DNA of 64,000 nt, taken from the NCBI RefSeq assembly GCF_002205895.1, contig NZ_NJDE01000008.1, positions 62,001 through 126,000 on the forward strand. Direction: 5' to 3'. Source of the stretch: Saccharibacillus sp. O23. GTDB taxonomy: Bacteria > Bacillota > Bacilli > Paenibacillales > Paenibacillaceae. A program made the translations under genes and the position numbers. The notes under the pieces were generated by a model that ran no database searches, had not been told where the DNA came from, and saw only the letters and a program-made list of their open reading frames with translations. Positions 8,648 to 17,182 of this stretch are shown piece by piece; position 1 is the first letter of the stretch; each line of letters begins with the position of its first letter.

Positions 8648-9410
8648 CCAAGCCGGACCCGAACCTATCGGAAAAACACCGGCATTCCCAAAGATCGTCA
8701 CCGATTATTGGCTAGCCCAAGCCGGCGGAGATCCGAACGGTCCGTCGGTGCCTGCGGAACCGGGACGTCTGCGGATCGTGCTCGATCCCGATCTGCCGCG
8801 TTCGCGCCGCATCATGCGGCTGGACCTGCCGGGGCGCGGCGGCCTGCTCACGCTGACGCCGGAGACAGCGAAACGTGCCGGGTTGGACGCGGGCGGCGAG
8901 ATCGGACAAGCCGAACTGGACGACGCGCTGCGGCGCGCGGGCGAAGCCTTGAACGGCGCGGACCATCTGTTCTATTACGCGTCGGATGCGCGCGAGACGC
9001 TGCGCGAAGAAACGCCGCCGGTACAGGTGCGACGACTGACGGCCGACGATGCCGAAGCGTTTGCCGCGTTCGCGGAAGCAGCTCCGGAAGACGACATGGA
9101 CGACGCGTTCGTCGAGCTGGACCATTGGCTAGTATTCGGCTGCTTCGCGGACGGCCGCCTCGTCGCGGCGGCCAGCATGTACCCGTGGAGCGGAACGACG
9201 TTCGCGGATCTCGGCGTGATCACGCTGCCCGAGTACCGGGGCCGGGGTTACGCCCGGCAGACCGTGCGCGCGATCTGCGCGCATGCGCTCTCGCTCGGTT
9301 ACGAGCCGCAGTACCGCTGCCAGCTCGATCATGACGCTTCGGCCGCTCTGGCCCGCGCGGCGGGCTTGTCCCGCTTCGCGGCTTGGGACGTCGTCCGAGA
9401 CGACGACTGA
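8622..9410 (+). CDS. GNAT acetyltransferase (FR47-like)
   Basis: A 262-residue protein with an unrecognised N-terminal half (about 1-125) and a C-terminal GNAT domain. The domain shows VRRLTADDAEAFAAFAEAAP, TFADLGVITLPEYRGRGYARQ as the acetyl-CoA loop, and the FR47-type end ALARAAGLSRFAAWD. A strong GAGGAGG precedes ATG 8622 and the gene overlaps the AAC(3)-like gene by 26 bases. It is the last gene of the run before a long hairpin. Confidence 0.83.
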   Translation: MTSTNHSDNQAGPEPIGKTPAFPKIVTDYWLAQAGGDPNGPSVPAEPGRLRIVLDPDLPRSRRIMRLDLPGRGGLLTLTPETAKRAGLDAGGEIGQAELDDALRRAGEALNGADHLFYYASDARETLREETPPVQVRRLTADDAEAFAAFAEAAPEDDMDDAFVELDHWLVFGCFADGRLVAAASMYPWSGTTFADLGVITLPEYRGRGYARQTVRAICAHALSLGYEPQYRCQLDHDASAALARAAGLSRFAAWDVVRDDD

Positions 9411-9442
9411 CCGACAAACTGAACCATTCACGTATTCGCCGA

Positions 9443-9473
9443 CGAACAGAGCGGCTTCGGGCCGCTCTGTTCG
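9443..9473 (+). terminator. Hairpin terminator
   Basis: A perfect 13-bp GC-rich stem (9443-9455 with 9461-9473) with loop TTCGG follows the last gene of the acetyltransferase run. A T-tract is missing, so termination strength is uncertain. Confidence 0.6.
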
Positions 9474-9552
9474 TCCGCCTCATATCTGCTTATACGATCC
9501 GAGCGGCCAGATCGTCCGGGTCGCATCACCGACAACAAGGAGAATTCGACTT

Positions 9553-10734
9553 ATGAACCCTACTGATCCTACTCTGCAACCCGAGATTCCGGCTGCTGCA
9601 ATCGGCGAAGAATCGATCGCCGTCCGGTCCGTTTTGAATCCGGCTTATCTGAAACGCCGGCTGGAAAGCTTGTACGCTCTCGGTCAATGGACCGAATGCC
9701 GCTATTGGCTGCGCGGCCTGAACGATACGTACCGCGTCCGTACCTCGGACGGCGGCTCATACATGCTGCGCGTCTACCGCGTCGAAGCGCGCGAAGACGA
9801 GATCGCGTTCGAGCTGAATCTGCTCGAACGGCTGCAAAGCGAGCTGGCCGGAACGGCTGCCTGCGCTTCGCCTGCCGTCCGGCTGCCTTCCGGCCGCCTG
9901 TACGCGGCGCTGCAAGCGCCGGAAGGCACCCGCTTCGCGGCGCTGTTCCTCGAAGCCGAAGGCGAGGAAGACCCGCTGCAGGACGCCGCGGCGTGCCGCG
10001 CTTTCGGCCGATCGGCCGCCGAGCTGCACGCGGCGTTCGACCGGCTGACGCCGGGAATCGCGGCGGCGGATGATGCCGCGATTCCCGGCGCGGACGGGAC
10101 CTCGGCGGCTGCGCCTGCGCCGCAGGAACGCGCTGCGCGCGAAAATCGCAGCGCGGCCGATGCCGCCGCGCCTCTGCCTTACCGCGCGCCCGTCGGCGCG
10201 GAAACGCTGCTGCGCCGGCCGCTGCAAGGCATCCTCGCCTTGATCGGCGAGGATCACGCGGAAGCGGCGTTCCTGCGCCGCTACGCGCGGGAACTGGAAA
10301 CGGCGATGGAAGCCGCCGCTTCGACCGGGCTTGATTTCGGCATCTGCCACGGCGATATGCACGGCAACAATAACGCGCTGCGGACAGGCGAACGCTTCAC
10401 GCATTTCGATTTCGAATTCGCGGCTCCCGGCTGGCGGGCTTGGGATCTGGCCCAAGTCAAGAATCGCAAACGGCAGCAGCGCGAACAGATCGAGCCGTTA
10501 TGGCAGGCTTTTCTGGAAGGCTATCGCTCGGCAAGGCCGTTCGGCCCGGCCGACGAAGCGGCGGTCGAACTGTTCATGCGCGTTCGCCGCTTCTGGACGA
10601 TGGGCTTGGATGCGCAGTTTGCGCCGCTGCTTGAAGGCGTGCTCGATTTCAGCGACGACTGGGCCGCCGGTTTCGCGGAAGAATTCCGCGGCAACCCGAT
10701 CGGCGCGGCCGCGCAGCGGGCGCTTGGACGTTAG
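9553..10734 (+). CDS. APH-family phosphotransferase with low-complexity insert
   Basis: A 393-residue aminoglycoside-phosphotransferase-fold protein. AAGGAG (9537-9542) precedes ATG 9553. The N-lobe holds YMLRVYRVE; the catalytic loop is GICHGDMHGNNNALR followed by the metal motif THFDFEFAAPGWRAWDLA. Between the lobes, roughly residues 170-220, there is an Ala/Pro-rich low-complexity insert absent from usual relatives. The family includes homoserine kinase-like and stress kinases as well as antibiotic kinases; the substrate is unknown. Confidence 0.85.
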   Translation: MNPTDPTLQPEIPAAAIGEESIAVRSVLNPAYLKRRLESLYALGQWTECRYWLRGLNDTYRVRTSDGGSYMLRVYRVEAREDEIAFELNLLERLQSELAGTAACASPAVRLPSGRLYAALQAPEGTRFAALFLEAEGEEDPLQDAAACRAFGRSAAELHAAFDRLTPGIAAADDAAIPGADGTSAAAPAPQERAARENRSAADAAAPLPYRAPVGAETLLRRPLQGILALIGEDHAEAAFLRRYARELETAMEAAASTGLDFGICHGDMHGNNNALRTGERFTHFDFEFAAPGWRAWDLAQVKNRKRQQREQIEPLWQAFLEGYRSARPFGPADEAAVELFMRVRRFWTMGLDAQFAPLLEGVLDFSDDWAAGFAEEFRGNPIGAAAQRALGR

Positions 10735-10800
10735 AAGCGTTTCGCGGTCAGCCGCGGCGCGGCCCGGAGGGGCGCGTCAGGGCGGCGGCTGCGCTCGGAA

Positions 10801-10848
10801 AAAAGGGACGGAAAACGCGGTTTGCGCCGCGTTCCGTCCCTTTTTTTA
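10801..10848. terminator. Strong bidirectional terminator
   Basis: A long stem (AAAAGGGACGGAA...TTCCGTCCCTTTT, plus ACGCGG/CCGCGT after a two-base bulge) followed by seven T residues. It lies between convergent genes. Confidence 0.85.
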
Positions 10849-10876
10849 TCCGATAAGCCCAAAAGTCCGAACTTCT

Positions 10877-11638
10877 TCATAACCCTCTCGTCTCGTACAG
10901 TTCGAGCGCCGTCTGCACCACCGCTTCGTCGATCCCCGAACGCCGCGAAATGCGCTGCGCCCAGGTCTCGTCCGCCAACGGCTCGCTCTCGCTGAACAGC
11001 CCGCGATCGCTGCTGATCTGCGAATGGCCGCTTTCGTATTCCCAGTGTACGATCTGTCCGGTGCACATGCGAACCCGGCATTCGACCAGCGGCTTCTTCA
11101 AGAGGTTCTGCGCATAAGCGGCCGCGTCTTGAAACTCGGTCTCGTCAGCCGGTTCCAAATCGAATTCCGCCCGGCTTTCCTTCCCGTTGTGACGGATATA
11201 CCGAATCTGCGCCCGCTTGCCGTCGGACGAGACCGCGATTCGCGCCCCGGGGAAAAAGCCGGCCAGCGGCTCTTCCGTATAATCGTCCGAGCCCGGCTCG
11301 ATCAGGATCGGCTGAAGCCATTGATCGCCGAGATCGCAGAAATACCGCCTGCCGTCCGAGCCGATCGCCACCACCGCCGCATGCGCGCCGCTCGTGCCCA
11401 GTTTCTTGCCTACCGGATAACAATCGATCCCCGCGTTTCGAAATTCGTCCATCAACCAGAACGCCAGATCGAAGCAGTTCCCCGATGTTCCGTACTGTCG
11501 ACGATGCTCCCGCATCCGTTCCACGCTGCGCGGCGCGCCGGCTTCGCCCGTTGCATGCAGCCACGCTTTGGTGAGCGTCTCCATCGGAAATCCGTCAAAT
11601 GTTCTCCATACCCGCAGTATTTCTTCGGTCGTCCTCAT
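10877..11638 (-). CDS. NAT/transglutaminase-like cysteine protein
   Basis: A 253-residue protein with a plausible papain-like Cys-His-Asp triad: C55 in TSGNCFDLAFWL, H86 in TSGAHAAVV, D102 in RRYFCDLGDQW. The spacing and the GNCF context resemble arylamine N-acetyltransferases and transglutaminase-like proteins. The NAT consensus RGGxCxExN is only partly kept, so acetyl-CoA use is uncertain. It stands alone between a terminator and a 317-base non-coding stretch. Confidence 0.6.
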   Translation of the reverse strand: MRTTEEILRVWRTFDGFPMETLTKAWLHATGEAGAPRSVERMREHRRQYGTSGNCFDLAFWLMDEFRNAGIDCYPVGKKLGTSGAHAAVVAIGSDGRRYFCDLGDQWLQPILIEPGSDDYTEEPLAGFFPGARIAVSSDGKRAQIRYIRHNGKESRAEFDLEPADETEFQDAAAYAQNLLKKPLVECRVRMCTGQIVHWEYESGHSQISSDRGLFSESEPLADETWAQRISRRSGIDEAVVQTALELYETRGL

Positions 11639-11955
11639 TCGCGTATCGACTCACCTTTCGTATTCGGGGGCGCTCGGAAGGGACGCTTGCTCCGAAAGTA
11701 TGACGTAGAATGCCTGTAATCTTCGATTACCCTAAATTCTACGGGATATCCCGTTTCGCGCCAATGAATCGCTGGTCGCAAAAGTGCCGGGCGAACGAAC
11801 ACCCGAAACTCGTCCGACGCGGAAGACCGTCCTTCACTCGCGATGTCCGGTTTGCCGTTCGCGGACGCTTCCCGTATCATAAAAGGAAAGCCGGTGAGTT
11901 GACCATCGGTCAGCATGCCGGATTGCAGCCGTACATAAAGAGGAGGCATTAAATC
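11639..11955. other. Non-coding stretch upstream of the S9 peptidase
   Basis: No gene is supported here. It contains a nested inverted repeat (11704-11743) and a neighbouring 12-bp palindrome (11742-11753), described separately, and presumably the promoters of both flanking divergent genes. No near-consensus -35/-10 pair was found. Confidence 0.5.
11704..11753. repeat. Nested inverted repeats
   Basis: CGTAGAAT (11704-11711) pairs with ATTCTACG (11736-11743), enclosing GTAATC (11716-11721) pairing with GATTAC (11725-11730). A perfect palindrome cgggatatcccg (11742-11753) follows directly. It lies about 200 bases before the S9 peptidase start and could be an operator or RNA hairpin. Confidence 0.5.
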
Positions 11956-13986
11956 ATGAATCAAAAACGCGGATTGACCGCGGAAGACCTGTACCGCTTC
12001 GTCTGGGTAGGCGCGCCCGACGTATCCCCGGCCGACGGACGCATCGTCTATACGCAGCGCACCGTTAACGAAGCGCGCGACGGATACGTTACGCGGATTC
12101 GCGCGATTTCGGCGGACGGTCGAACCGATAAGTTCTTCACTTCCGGTGAGGAAGACGGTTCGCCGGCTTGGTCGCCGGACGGAAAGACGCTGGCGTTCAC
12201 CCGCAAACACGAAGGCAAAAGACAGATCTGGCTCCTCCCCGCTTCCGGCGGCGAAGCCGAAGTGCTGACCGATCTGCCCGACGGCGCGGGTTCTTACCGC
12301 TGGTCGCCGGACGGTTCCAAGTTGTTGGTCTCTTCGCAGACCGATGCGGAATCCGAGGAATCGGACGCAAAAGACCGCAACGACGACGATCGCAGCGAAA
12401 ACGATTCCGACAAAGACAAGCCGCTTACAGAAACGGTAATCGACCGCATTCGCTACAAAGGCGACGGTTCCGGCCTGTGGAACGGCAAACGCAGCCATCT
12501 GTACGTCGTGGATGCCGCAAGCGGCGAAGCGCAGCCGATCACGTCGGGTGGTTTCGACGTCGGCAGCTTCGCTTGGTCGCCGGACGGTTCGCGAATCGCG
12601 TTTACGGCTTATATTCCGGAAGACGGCGACGAGACCGATCCGGATCTGCTGCTGATCAGCGACCTCTACGTCGCGGACGCGGACGGCGGCAATCGCCGCA
12701 AGCTGACGGGCTCCGATTGGAGCGTCGGGCAGATGAGCTGGTCGCCGGACGGCAATCGAATCGCGTTCTTCGCCAGCGATCGCTCGTACCATAACGCGAC
12801 GCTCACCCGCCTGTACCTGATTTCGGCCGAAGGCGGAGAGATCGCCTGCTTGACGGGCGACCGCGATCTCTTGGTCGGTAATCTGGTCGTAGGCGACATG
12901 CGCGCGGGGCTCGGTTCGCCCGATCCGATCTTCGCCGAAGACGGCAGCTCGGTGTACGCGCTGTTCACCGGACAGGGAAGCGCCGGAGTCGCCCGCTTCG
13001 CGGCGGACGGTTCGGGGCACGAAGTGCTGCTCGGCGGCGACCGCGACGTGTATCAACTGACGCCGGATCATAAAGGCGGCTTCGTGGTCGCGATCTCCGA
13101 TCCGCTGAATCCCGGCGATCTGTACCGTTTCTCTCCAGGCAGCCGCGAAGAATTCCGTCTGACGGACGCCAACGGCGATTGGCTCGGCGAACATGAATTG
13201 AGCGCGCCCGAATCGTTCCGGGTCGAGACCCGGGACGGCTGGAAGGTGCAGGCGTGGATCATGAAACCGGTAGGCTTCGACGCGGAAAAGGCGGGTAAAG
13301 TGCCGACGATTCTCGAAATCCACGGCGGACCGCATATGATGTACGGTCATACCTTCATGCACGAATTCCAACTGCTCGCTTCCAAAGGTTATGCGGTCGT
13401 CTTCGCCAATCCGCGCGGCGGTCACGGCTACGGCCAAGAATTCGTCAACGCCTGCCGGGGCGACTACGGCGGCGGCGATTACCGCGATCTGATGGATACG
13501 GTCGACCATGCGCTGGCGCATTACGACTTTATCGACGAGTCGCGCCTCGGCGTGACCGGCGGCAGCTACGGCGGCTTCATGACCAACTGGATCGTCGGCC
13601 ATACCGATCGGTTCAAAGCCGCGGTCACGCAGCGGTCGATCTCGAACTGGCTGTCGTTCTACGGCGTCAGCGATATCGGGTTCTTCTTCACCGAAGACCA
13701 GATCGGCGGCGATGCTTGGCAGGACACCGAACTGCTGTGGAAACATTCGCCGATCGCTTACGTGCAGCAGGTGCGCACGCCGCTGCTGATTCTGCACGGC
13801 GAACAGGATCTGCGCTGTCCGATCGAACAGGCCGAGCAGTTGTTCACGGCGCTCAAGCGTCTCGGCCGCAAAACGCGGTTGGTCCGTTTCCCGGGCGCGA
13901 GCCACGACCTGTCGCGCGGCGGCCATCCGTCGCTGCGCGTCGCGCGGCTGTCGCATATCGCGGGCTGGATGGACGATTATCTGTAA
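11956..13986 (+). CDS. S9 family peptidase (acylaminoacyl-peptidase/DPP type)
   Basis: A 676-residue serine peptidase. The N-terminal two-thirds is a TolB/PD40-type beta-propeller with repeated WSPDG motifs (for example SPAWSPDGKTLAFTR, YRWSPDGSKLLV, FAWSPDGSRIAFT, MSWSPDGNRIAFF). The C-terminal alpha/beta hydrolase domain has GGSYGGF with Ser at 537, Asp at 618 in HGEQDLRCP, and His at 650 in GASHD. No signal peptide is seen, so it is probably cytoplasmic and trims oligopeptides. GAGGAGG precedes ATG 11956. A hairpin terminator follows. Confidence 0.93.
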   Translation: MNQKRGLTAEDLYRFVWVGAPDVSPADGRIVYTQRTVNEARDGYVTRIRAISADGRTDKFFTSGEEDGSPAWSPDGKTLAFTRKHEGKRQIWLLPASGGEAEVLTDLPDGAGSYRWSPDGSKLLVSSQTDAESEESDAKDRNDDDRSENDSDKDKPLTETVIDRIRYKGDGSGLWNGKRSHLYVVDAASGEAQPITSGGFDVGSFAWSPDGSRIAFTAYIPEDGDETDPDLLLISDLYVADADGGNRRKLTGSDWSVGQMSWSPDGNRIAFFASDRSYHNATLTRLYLISAEGGEIACLTGDRDLLVGNLVVGDMRAGLGSPDPIFAEDGSSVYALFTGQGSAGVARFAADGSGHEVLLGGDRDVYQLTPDHKGGFVVAISDPLNPGDLYRFSPGSREEFRLTDANGDWLGEHELSAPESFRVETRDGWKVQAWIMKPVGFDAEKAGKVPTILEIHGGPHMMYGHTFMHEFQLLASKGYAVVFANPRGGHGYGQEFVNACRGDYGGGDYRDLMDTVDHALAHYDFIDESRLGVTGGSYGGFMTNWIVGHTDRFKAAVTQRSISNWLSFYGVSDIGFFFTEDQIGGDAWQDTELLWKHSPIAYVQQVRTPLLILHGEQDLRCPIEQAEQLFTALKRLGRKTRLVRFPGASHDLSRGGHPSLRVARLSHIAGWMDDYL

Positions 13987-14042
13987 GGCCGAACACGCGC
14001 GGCGAGTTTGAATCCGACATGCCGACGCCATGACGATGATCG

Positions 14043-14069
14043 AAGACCTGCCGAATCGGCAGGTCTTTT
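14043..14069 (+). terminator. Hairpin terminator after the S9 peptidase
   Basis: A perfect 11-bp stem (14043-14053 with 14057-14067), loop AAT, then TT. Confidence 0.8.
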
Positions 14070-14156
14070 GCTGTTCGCGCCCTCGCCTGCCTTTGCGCGC
14101 TATAGCTTGTCTGTTCGCGCTGTCGCCTTTTGCGTCCTCACCCCCACTCCTCGACC

Positions 14157-14343
14157 AAATGTTGCAAATATCCATCATATTTACGTGCAGAAGCCTTTTT
14201 TCGAGAGAAATGTTGCATATATCCATCATTTTCGATCTCTTGGCATGCAATAAGGACTTTCTGAACCGAAATGATGGATTTCCGCAACACTTCGCTTCAT
14301 CTGTCACTTTTACCGCGATAAATGATGGATTTTTGCAACATTA
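14157..14343. repeat. Four-site intergenic repeat cluster A
   Basis: Four copies of a ~24-bp motif, consensus AATGTTGCAnAnATCCATCA followed by TTT. Copies start at 14157 and 14208 in plus orientation and at 14269 and 14320 in the opposite orientation (AAATGATGGATTT...GCAACA). Start-to-start distances are 51, 61 and 51 bp. The flanking bases between copies are unrelated. The cluster lies between the S9 peptidase terminator and the cydA promoter region. Confidence 0.8.
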
Positions 14344-14509
14344 CTTTTCAATAGCGTTGCATCGTACTCTAATCTAGGACACCCGATTGCTTACCGCTCC
14401 AAACGACTTCCCCCGATCGGGTCTGCTGCGAGTGGCCGCGCGCCGTGTCGGCAGCCGCAGCCGATTGCTAGACTCGTTACCCTATCTTTATCCTTCTCTC
14501 GCCGACAAG

Positions 14510-14729
14510 TGTGATAAATGTAACAGTGCGCAAATACTTAAAATTGATAAGATTAAGGATTTCAAATAACACACTTTTACCCAATCGACAATGGCTCGAA
14601 CGGGTCATTGTGCTCTTTTTCACGAAATTGCCGCAAAGGTTTGATCTTTTCTTGAAAAGGCCTGCTTGCGCCCCGAAATTCGGTTTCCCGCCGCTATACT
14701 GAATTCATTCTAATGTGATTGAAGTCATA
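14510..14729 (+). promoter_or_regulatory. Candidate cyd promoter region with Rex/Fnr-like boxes
   Basis: Two sites resemble the TGTGA-N6-TCACA type recognised by Rex and Fnr/Crp proteins: TGTGATAAATGTAACA (14510-14525) and TGTGATTGAAGTCATA (14714-14729, nine of ten conserved positions). A -10 like TATACT is at 14695-14700 without a clear -35. Redox repression by Rex is known for cyd operons of Bacillus; that it applies here is inference. Confidence 0.45.
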
Positions 14730-14757
14730 TACAAACACCGGAAAGGGGATTTAAAGC

Positions 14758-16158
14758 ATGGTCATCGATACCGTGTTATGGAGTCGTCTCGTAACGGCCC
14801 TGACGTTATCGTTTCACGTGATTTTCGCCACGATCGGCGTCGCGATTCCGCTGATGATCTCGATCGCGGAGTTTGTCGGGATTCGCCGCAAAGATCCGCA
14901 TTATACGCTGATGGCCCGCAGATGGAGCCGCGGCTTCGTGATCTCCGTCGCCGTCGGCGTCGTGACCGGCACGGCGATCGCGCTGCAATTGTCGCTCGTC
15001 TGGCCGAACTTTATGCAGCTCGCGGGCAACGTGATCGCGCTGCCGCTGTTTATGGAAGTCTTCGCCTTTTTCTTCGAAGCGATCTTCCTCGGCATCTACC
15101 TCTATACGTGGGAACGATTCCGCAATCCGTATCTGCATTGGCTGCTGACGATTCCCGTCGTGCTCGGCGCTTCGATGTCGGCGTTCTTCATTACGACGGT
15201 GAACGGTTTTATGAACCAGCCGGACGGATTCGTCATGGAAGCGGGACATTTCTCGGCCGTCCATCCGCTTCAGGCGATGTTCAACGACGCCACGCCGTCC
15301 AAGGTATTCCACGTGCTGACGTCCGCCTACATGACGGGAGCCGCTCTGCTCGCCGCCGTCGCCGCGTTCTCCATGCTGCGTAAAGGCATCACCGATTACA
15401 AGAAAAAAGCGCTCAAACTGATGATGGCCGTCCTGCTGCTGTTCAGCTTCCTGACCGCGCTCGCGGGCGATACCTCGGCCAAGTTCCTCGCGGAACATCA
15501 GCCGGAGAAACTGGCCGCCGCCGAATGGCATTTCGAGACGGAAAAAGGCGCGGATCTGATCTTCCTCGGTTGGCTGAACGCGGAACGCGATATTATCGGC
15601 GCGATCCATATTCCGAAAGCGCTCAGTTTCCTCGCGTTCAGCGATTTCAATGCCGAAGTGACGGGCTTGAACGAATTCCCCGCCGACGAACAGCCGCCGC
15701 TGATCGTGCATTACATGTTCGATTTCATGGTCGGGATCGGGTTCGCGCTGCTGGCGGTATCGGCGCTCTACTTCCTGTTCTTGTTCTGGAAAAAACGCAA
15801 CGAACTCAACAAATGGATGCTGCGCGTGATCGCGCTGGGCGCTCCGCTCGCTTTTCTCGGGGTCGAGATGGGTTGGTTCTATGCGGAGATCGGACGCCAG
15901 CCGTGGATGATTCGCGGATATCTGCGGGTCGAAGACGCGGCGACCACGTCGCCGAGCATCATGCCGCTGTTCTTCGTGTTCCTGCTGCTGTACATCCTGC
16001 TCGGCACCATGTGCGTGATCGTGCTGCGGCGTCTGTTCCGGGACAATCCGGCGGAAGTCGAGTTCGAGAAGATCGCCAAGACCAAACAAGCCGCGTTGGC
16101 CGCTCAAACGTCCTCATCGCCCGACGGGTCTAAGGAAGAAGGTGAACCGAACGCATGA
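14758..16158 (+). CDS. cydA: Cytochrome bd oxidase subunit I
   Basis: The 466-residue catalytic subunit of the membrane quinol oxidase, which reduces O2 to water using haems b558, b595 and d. Predicted haem ligands are visible: H20, H185 (KVFHVL) and M324 (FDFMVG). E100 and E107 lie in the helix linked to the proton channel, and the invariant GRQPW is at 379-383. The Q-loop around GWLNAERDIIGAIHIPKALS is short, as in Firmicutes enzymes. GAAAGGGG precedes the ATG. It overlaps cydB by four bases and heads cydABDC. Confidence 0.97.
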   Translation: MVIDTVLWSRLVTALTLSFHVIFATIGVAIPLMISIAEFVGIRRKDPHYTLMARRWSRGFVISVAVGVVTGTAIALQLSLVWPNFMQLAGNVIALPLFMEVFAFFFEAIFLGIYLYTWERFRNPYLHWLLTIPVVLGASMSAFFITTVNGFMNQPDGFVMEAGHFSAVHPLQAMFNDATPSKVFHVLTSAYMTGAALLAAVAAFSMLRKGITDYKKKALKLMMAVLLLFSFLTALAGDTSAKFLAEHQPEKLAAAEWHFETEKGADLIFLGWLNAERDIIGAIHIPKALSFLAFSDFNAEVTGLNEFPADEQPPLIVHYMFDFMVGIGFALLAVSALYFLFLFWKKRNELNKWMLRVIALGAPLAFLGVEMGWFYAEIGRQPWMIRGYLRVEDAATTSPSIMPLFFVFLLLYILLGTMCVIVLRRLFRDNPAEVEFEKIAKTKQAALAAQTSSSPDGSKEEGEPNA

Positions 16159-17168
16159 GTTACGAAATCTTAGGCATCTCCGTCTTATGGATCTTCTTGT
16201 ACGGCTATCTAATCGTGGCTTCCATCGATTTCGGCGCGGGATTCTTCGCTTTCTACGCCCGTTTGACCGGCAAAGACCATCTGATCAACCGCCTGATCTC
16301 GCGTTATCTGTCGCCGGTCTGGGAGATCACCAACGTGTTCTTCGTGTTCTTCTTCGTCGGATTGATCGGATTTTTCCCGGATGCCGCGCACTATTACGGA
16401 TCTTCCCTGCTGGTACCGGGCAGCATCGCGATCGTTCTGCTGGCGATCCGAGGTTCGTTCTATGCATTCGAGAACTACGGTTCCAAAAAAAATATCGTGT
16501 TCCTGTTCCTCTACGGCGCGACCGGGCTGCTGATTCCCGCTTCGCTGTCCGTGGCGCTGGTGCTGTCGGAAGGCGGGTTTATCCGCGAAACGAACGGCGT
16601 GGTTACGTTGGATTATCTCGAATTGTTCACCAGTCCGCTGGCATGGAGCATCGTGGGCCTCGCGCTGACGTCGGTATTGTTTATCAGCGCGTCGTTCCTC
16701 GCTTTCTACGCGTCTCGCGCGGAAGACCGGCCGGCGCTCGAGCTGATGCGCGGCTACGCGCTGTTCTGGAGCACGCCGACGATCATCGCCGCGTTCACCG
16801 CGTTTTTGTATCTCAGCCAGCATAACGAACGCCATTTCCAGAACATGATGAACCTCTGGTGGCTGCTGGGGCTGTCGGTCGTCTTTTTCCTGATCGTGCT
16901 CTGGCTGCTGTACAAAGGACGCCGTTACGGCTGGATGTTCATCGCCGTCATGCTGCAGTTCCTGTGCGCGTTCTTCGCTTACGGCATCGGGCATTATCCG
17001 TATATTCTCGATCCTTACATCACCGTGCAGGGCGGGGCGACGCAGGAAGCGATGGGGATCGCGCTGGTCGTCGTCTTTATTGCCGGACTGCTGCTGCTGA
17101 TCCCGTCGCTGGCGCTGGTCTTCCGGCTGTTCTTGTTCGATGCGGATTACGTCAAAGGGAAAAAATAA
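16155..17168 (+). CDS. cydB: Cytochrome bd oxidase subunit II
   Basis: A 337-residue polytopic partner of CydA with about eight to nine hydrophobic helices, starting in the ATGA overlap with cydA. It has the usual opening (DFGAGFFAFYAR after the first helix), the PVWEITNVFF segment and the GHYPYIL motif near residue 277. It stabilises the haem-bearing subunit in the cytoplasmic membrane. The next gene starts 15 bases after its stop. Confidence 0.96.
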   Translation: MSYEILGISVLWIFLYGYLIVASIDFGAGFFAFYARLTGKDHLINRLISRYLSPVWEITNVFFVFFFVGLIGFFPDAAHYYGSSLLVPGSIAIVLLAIRGSFYAFENYGSKKNIVFLFLYGATGLLIPASLSVALVLSEGGFIRETNGVVTLDYLELFTSPLAWSIVGLALTSVLFISASFLAFYASRAEDRPALELMRGYALFWSTPTIIAAFTAFLYLSQHNERHFQNMMNLWWLLGLSVVFFLIVLWLLYKGRRYGWMFIAVMLQFLCAFFAYGIGHYPYILDPYITVQGGATQEAMGIALVVVFIAGLLLLIPSLALVFRLFLFDADYVKGKK

Positions 17169-17182
17169 GGAGGAACCCGGCT

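Noticed and set aside
11635..14307. 890-codon open frame on the minus strand
   Set aside because: It is antisense to the S9 peptidase, has no domain or ribosome binding site, and has the Arg/Gln-rich composition typical of shadows of GC-rich genes.
14157..14343. CRISPR array
   Set aside because: Repeats are only four, change orientation in the middle, and no cas gene is present. The same holds for clusters B-E.
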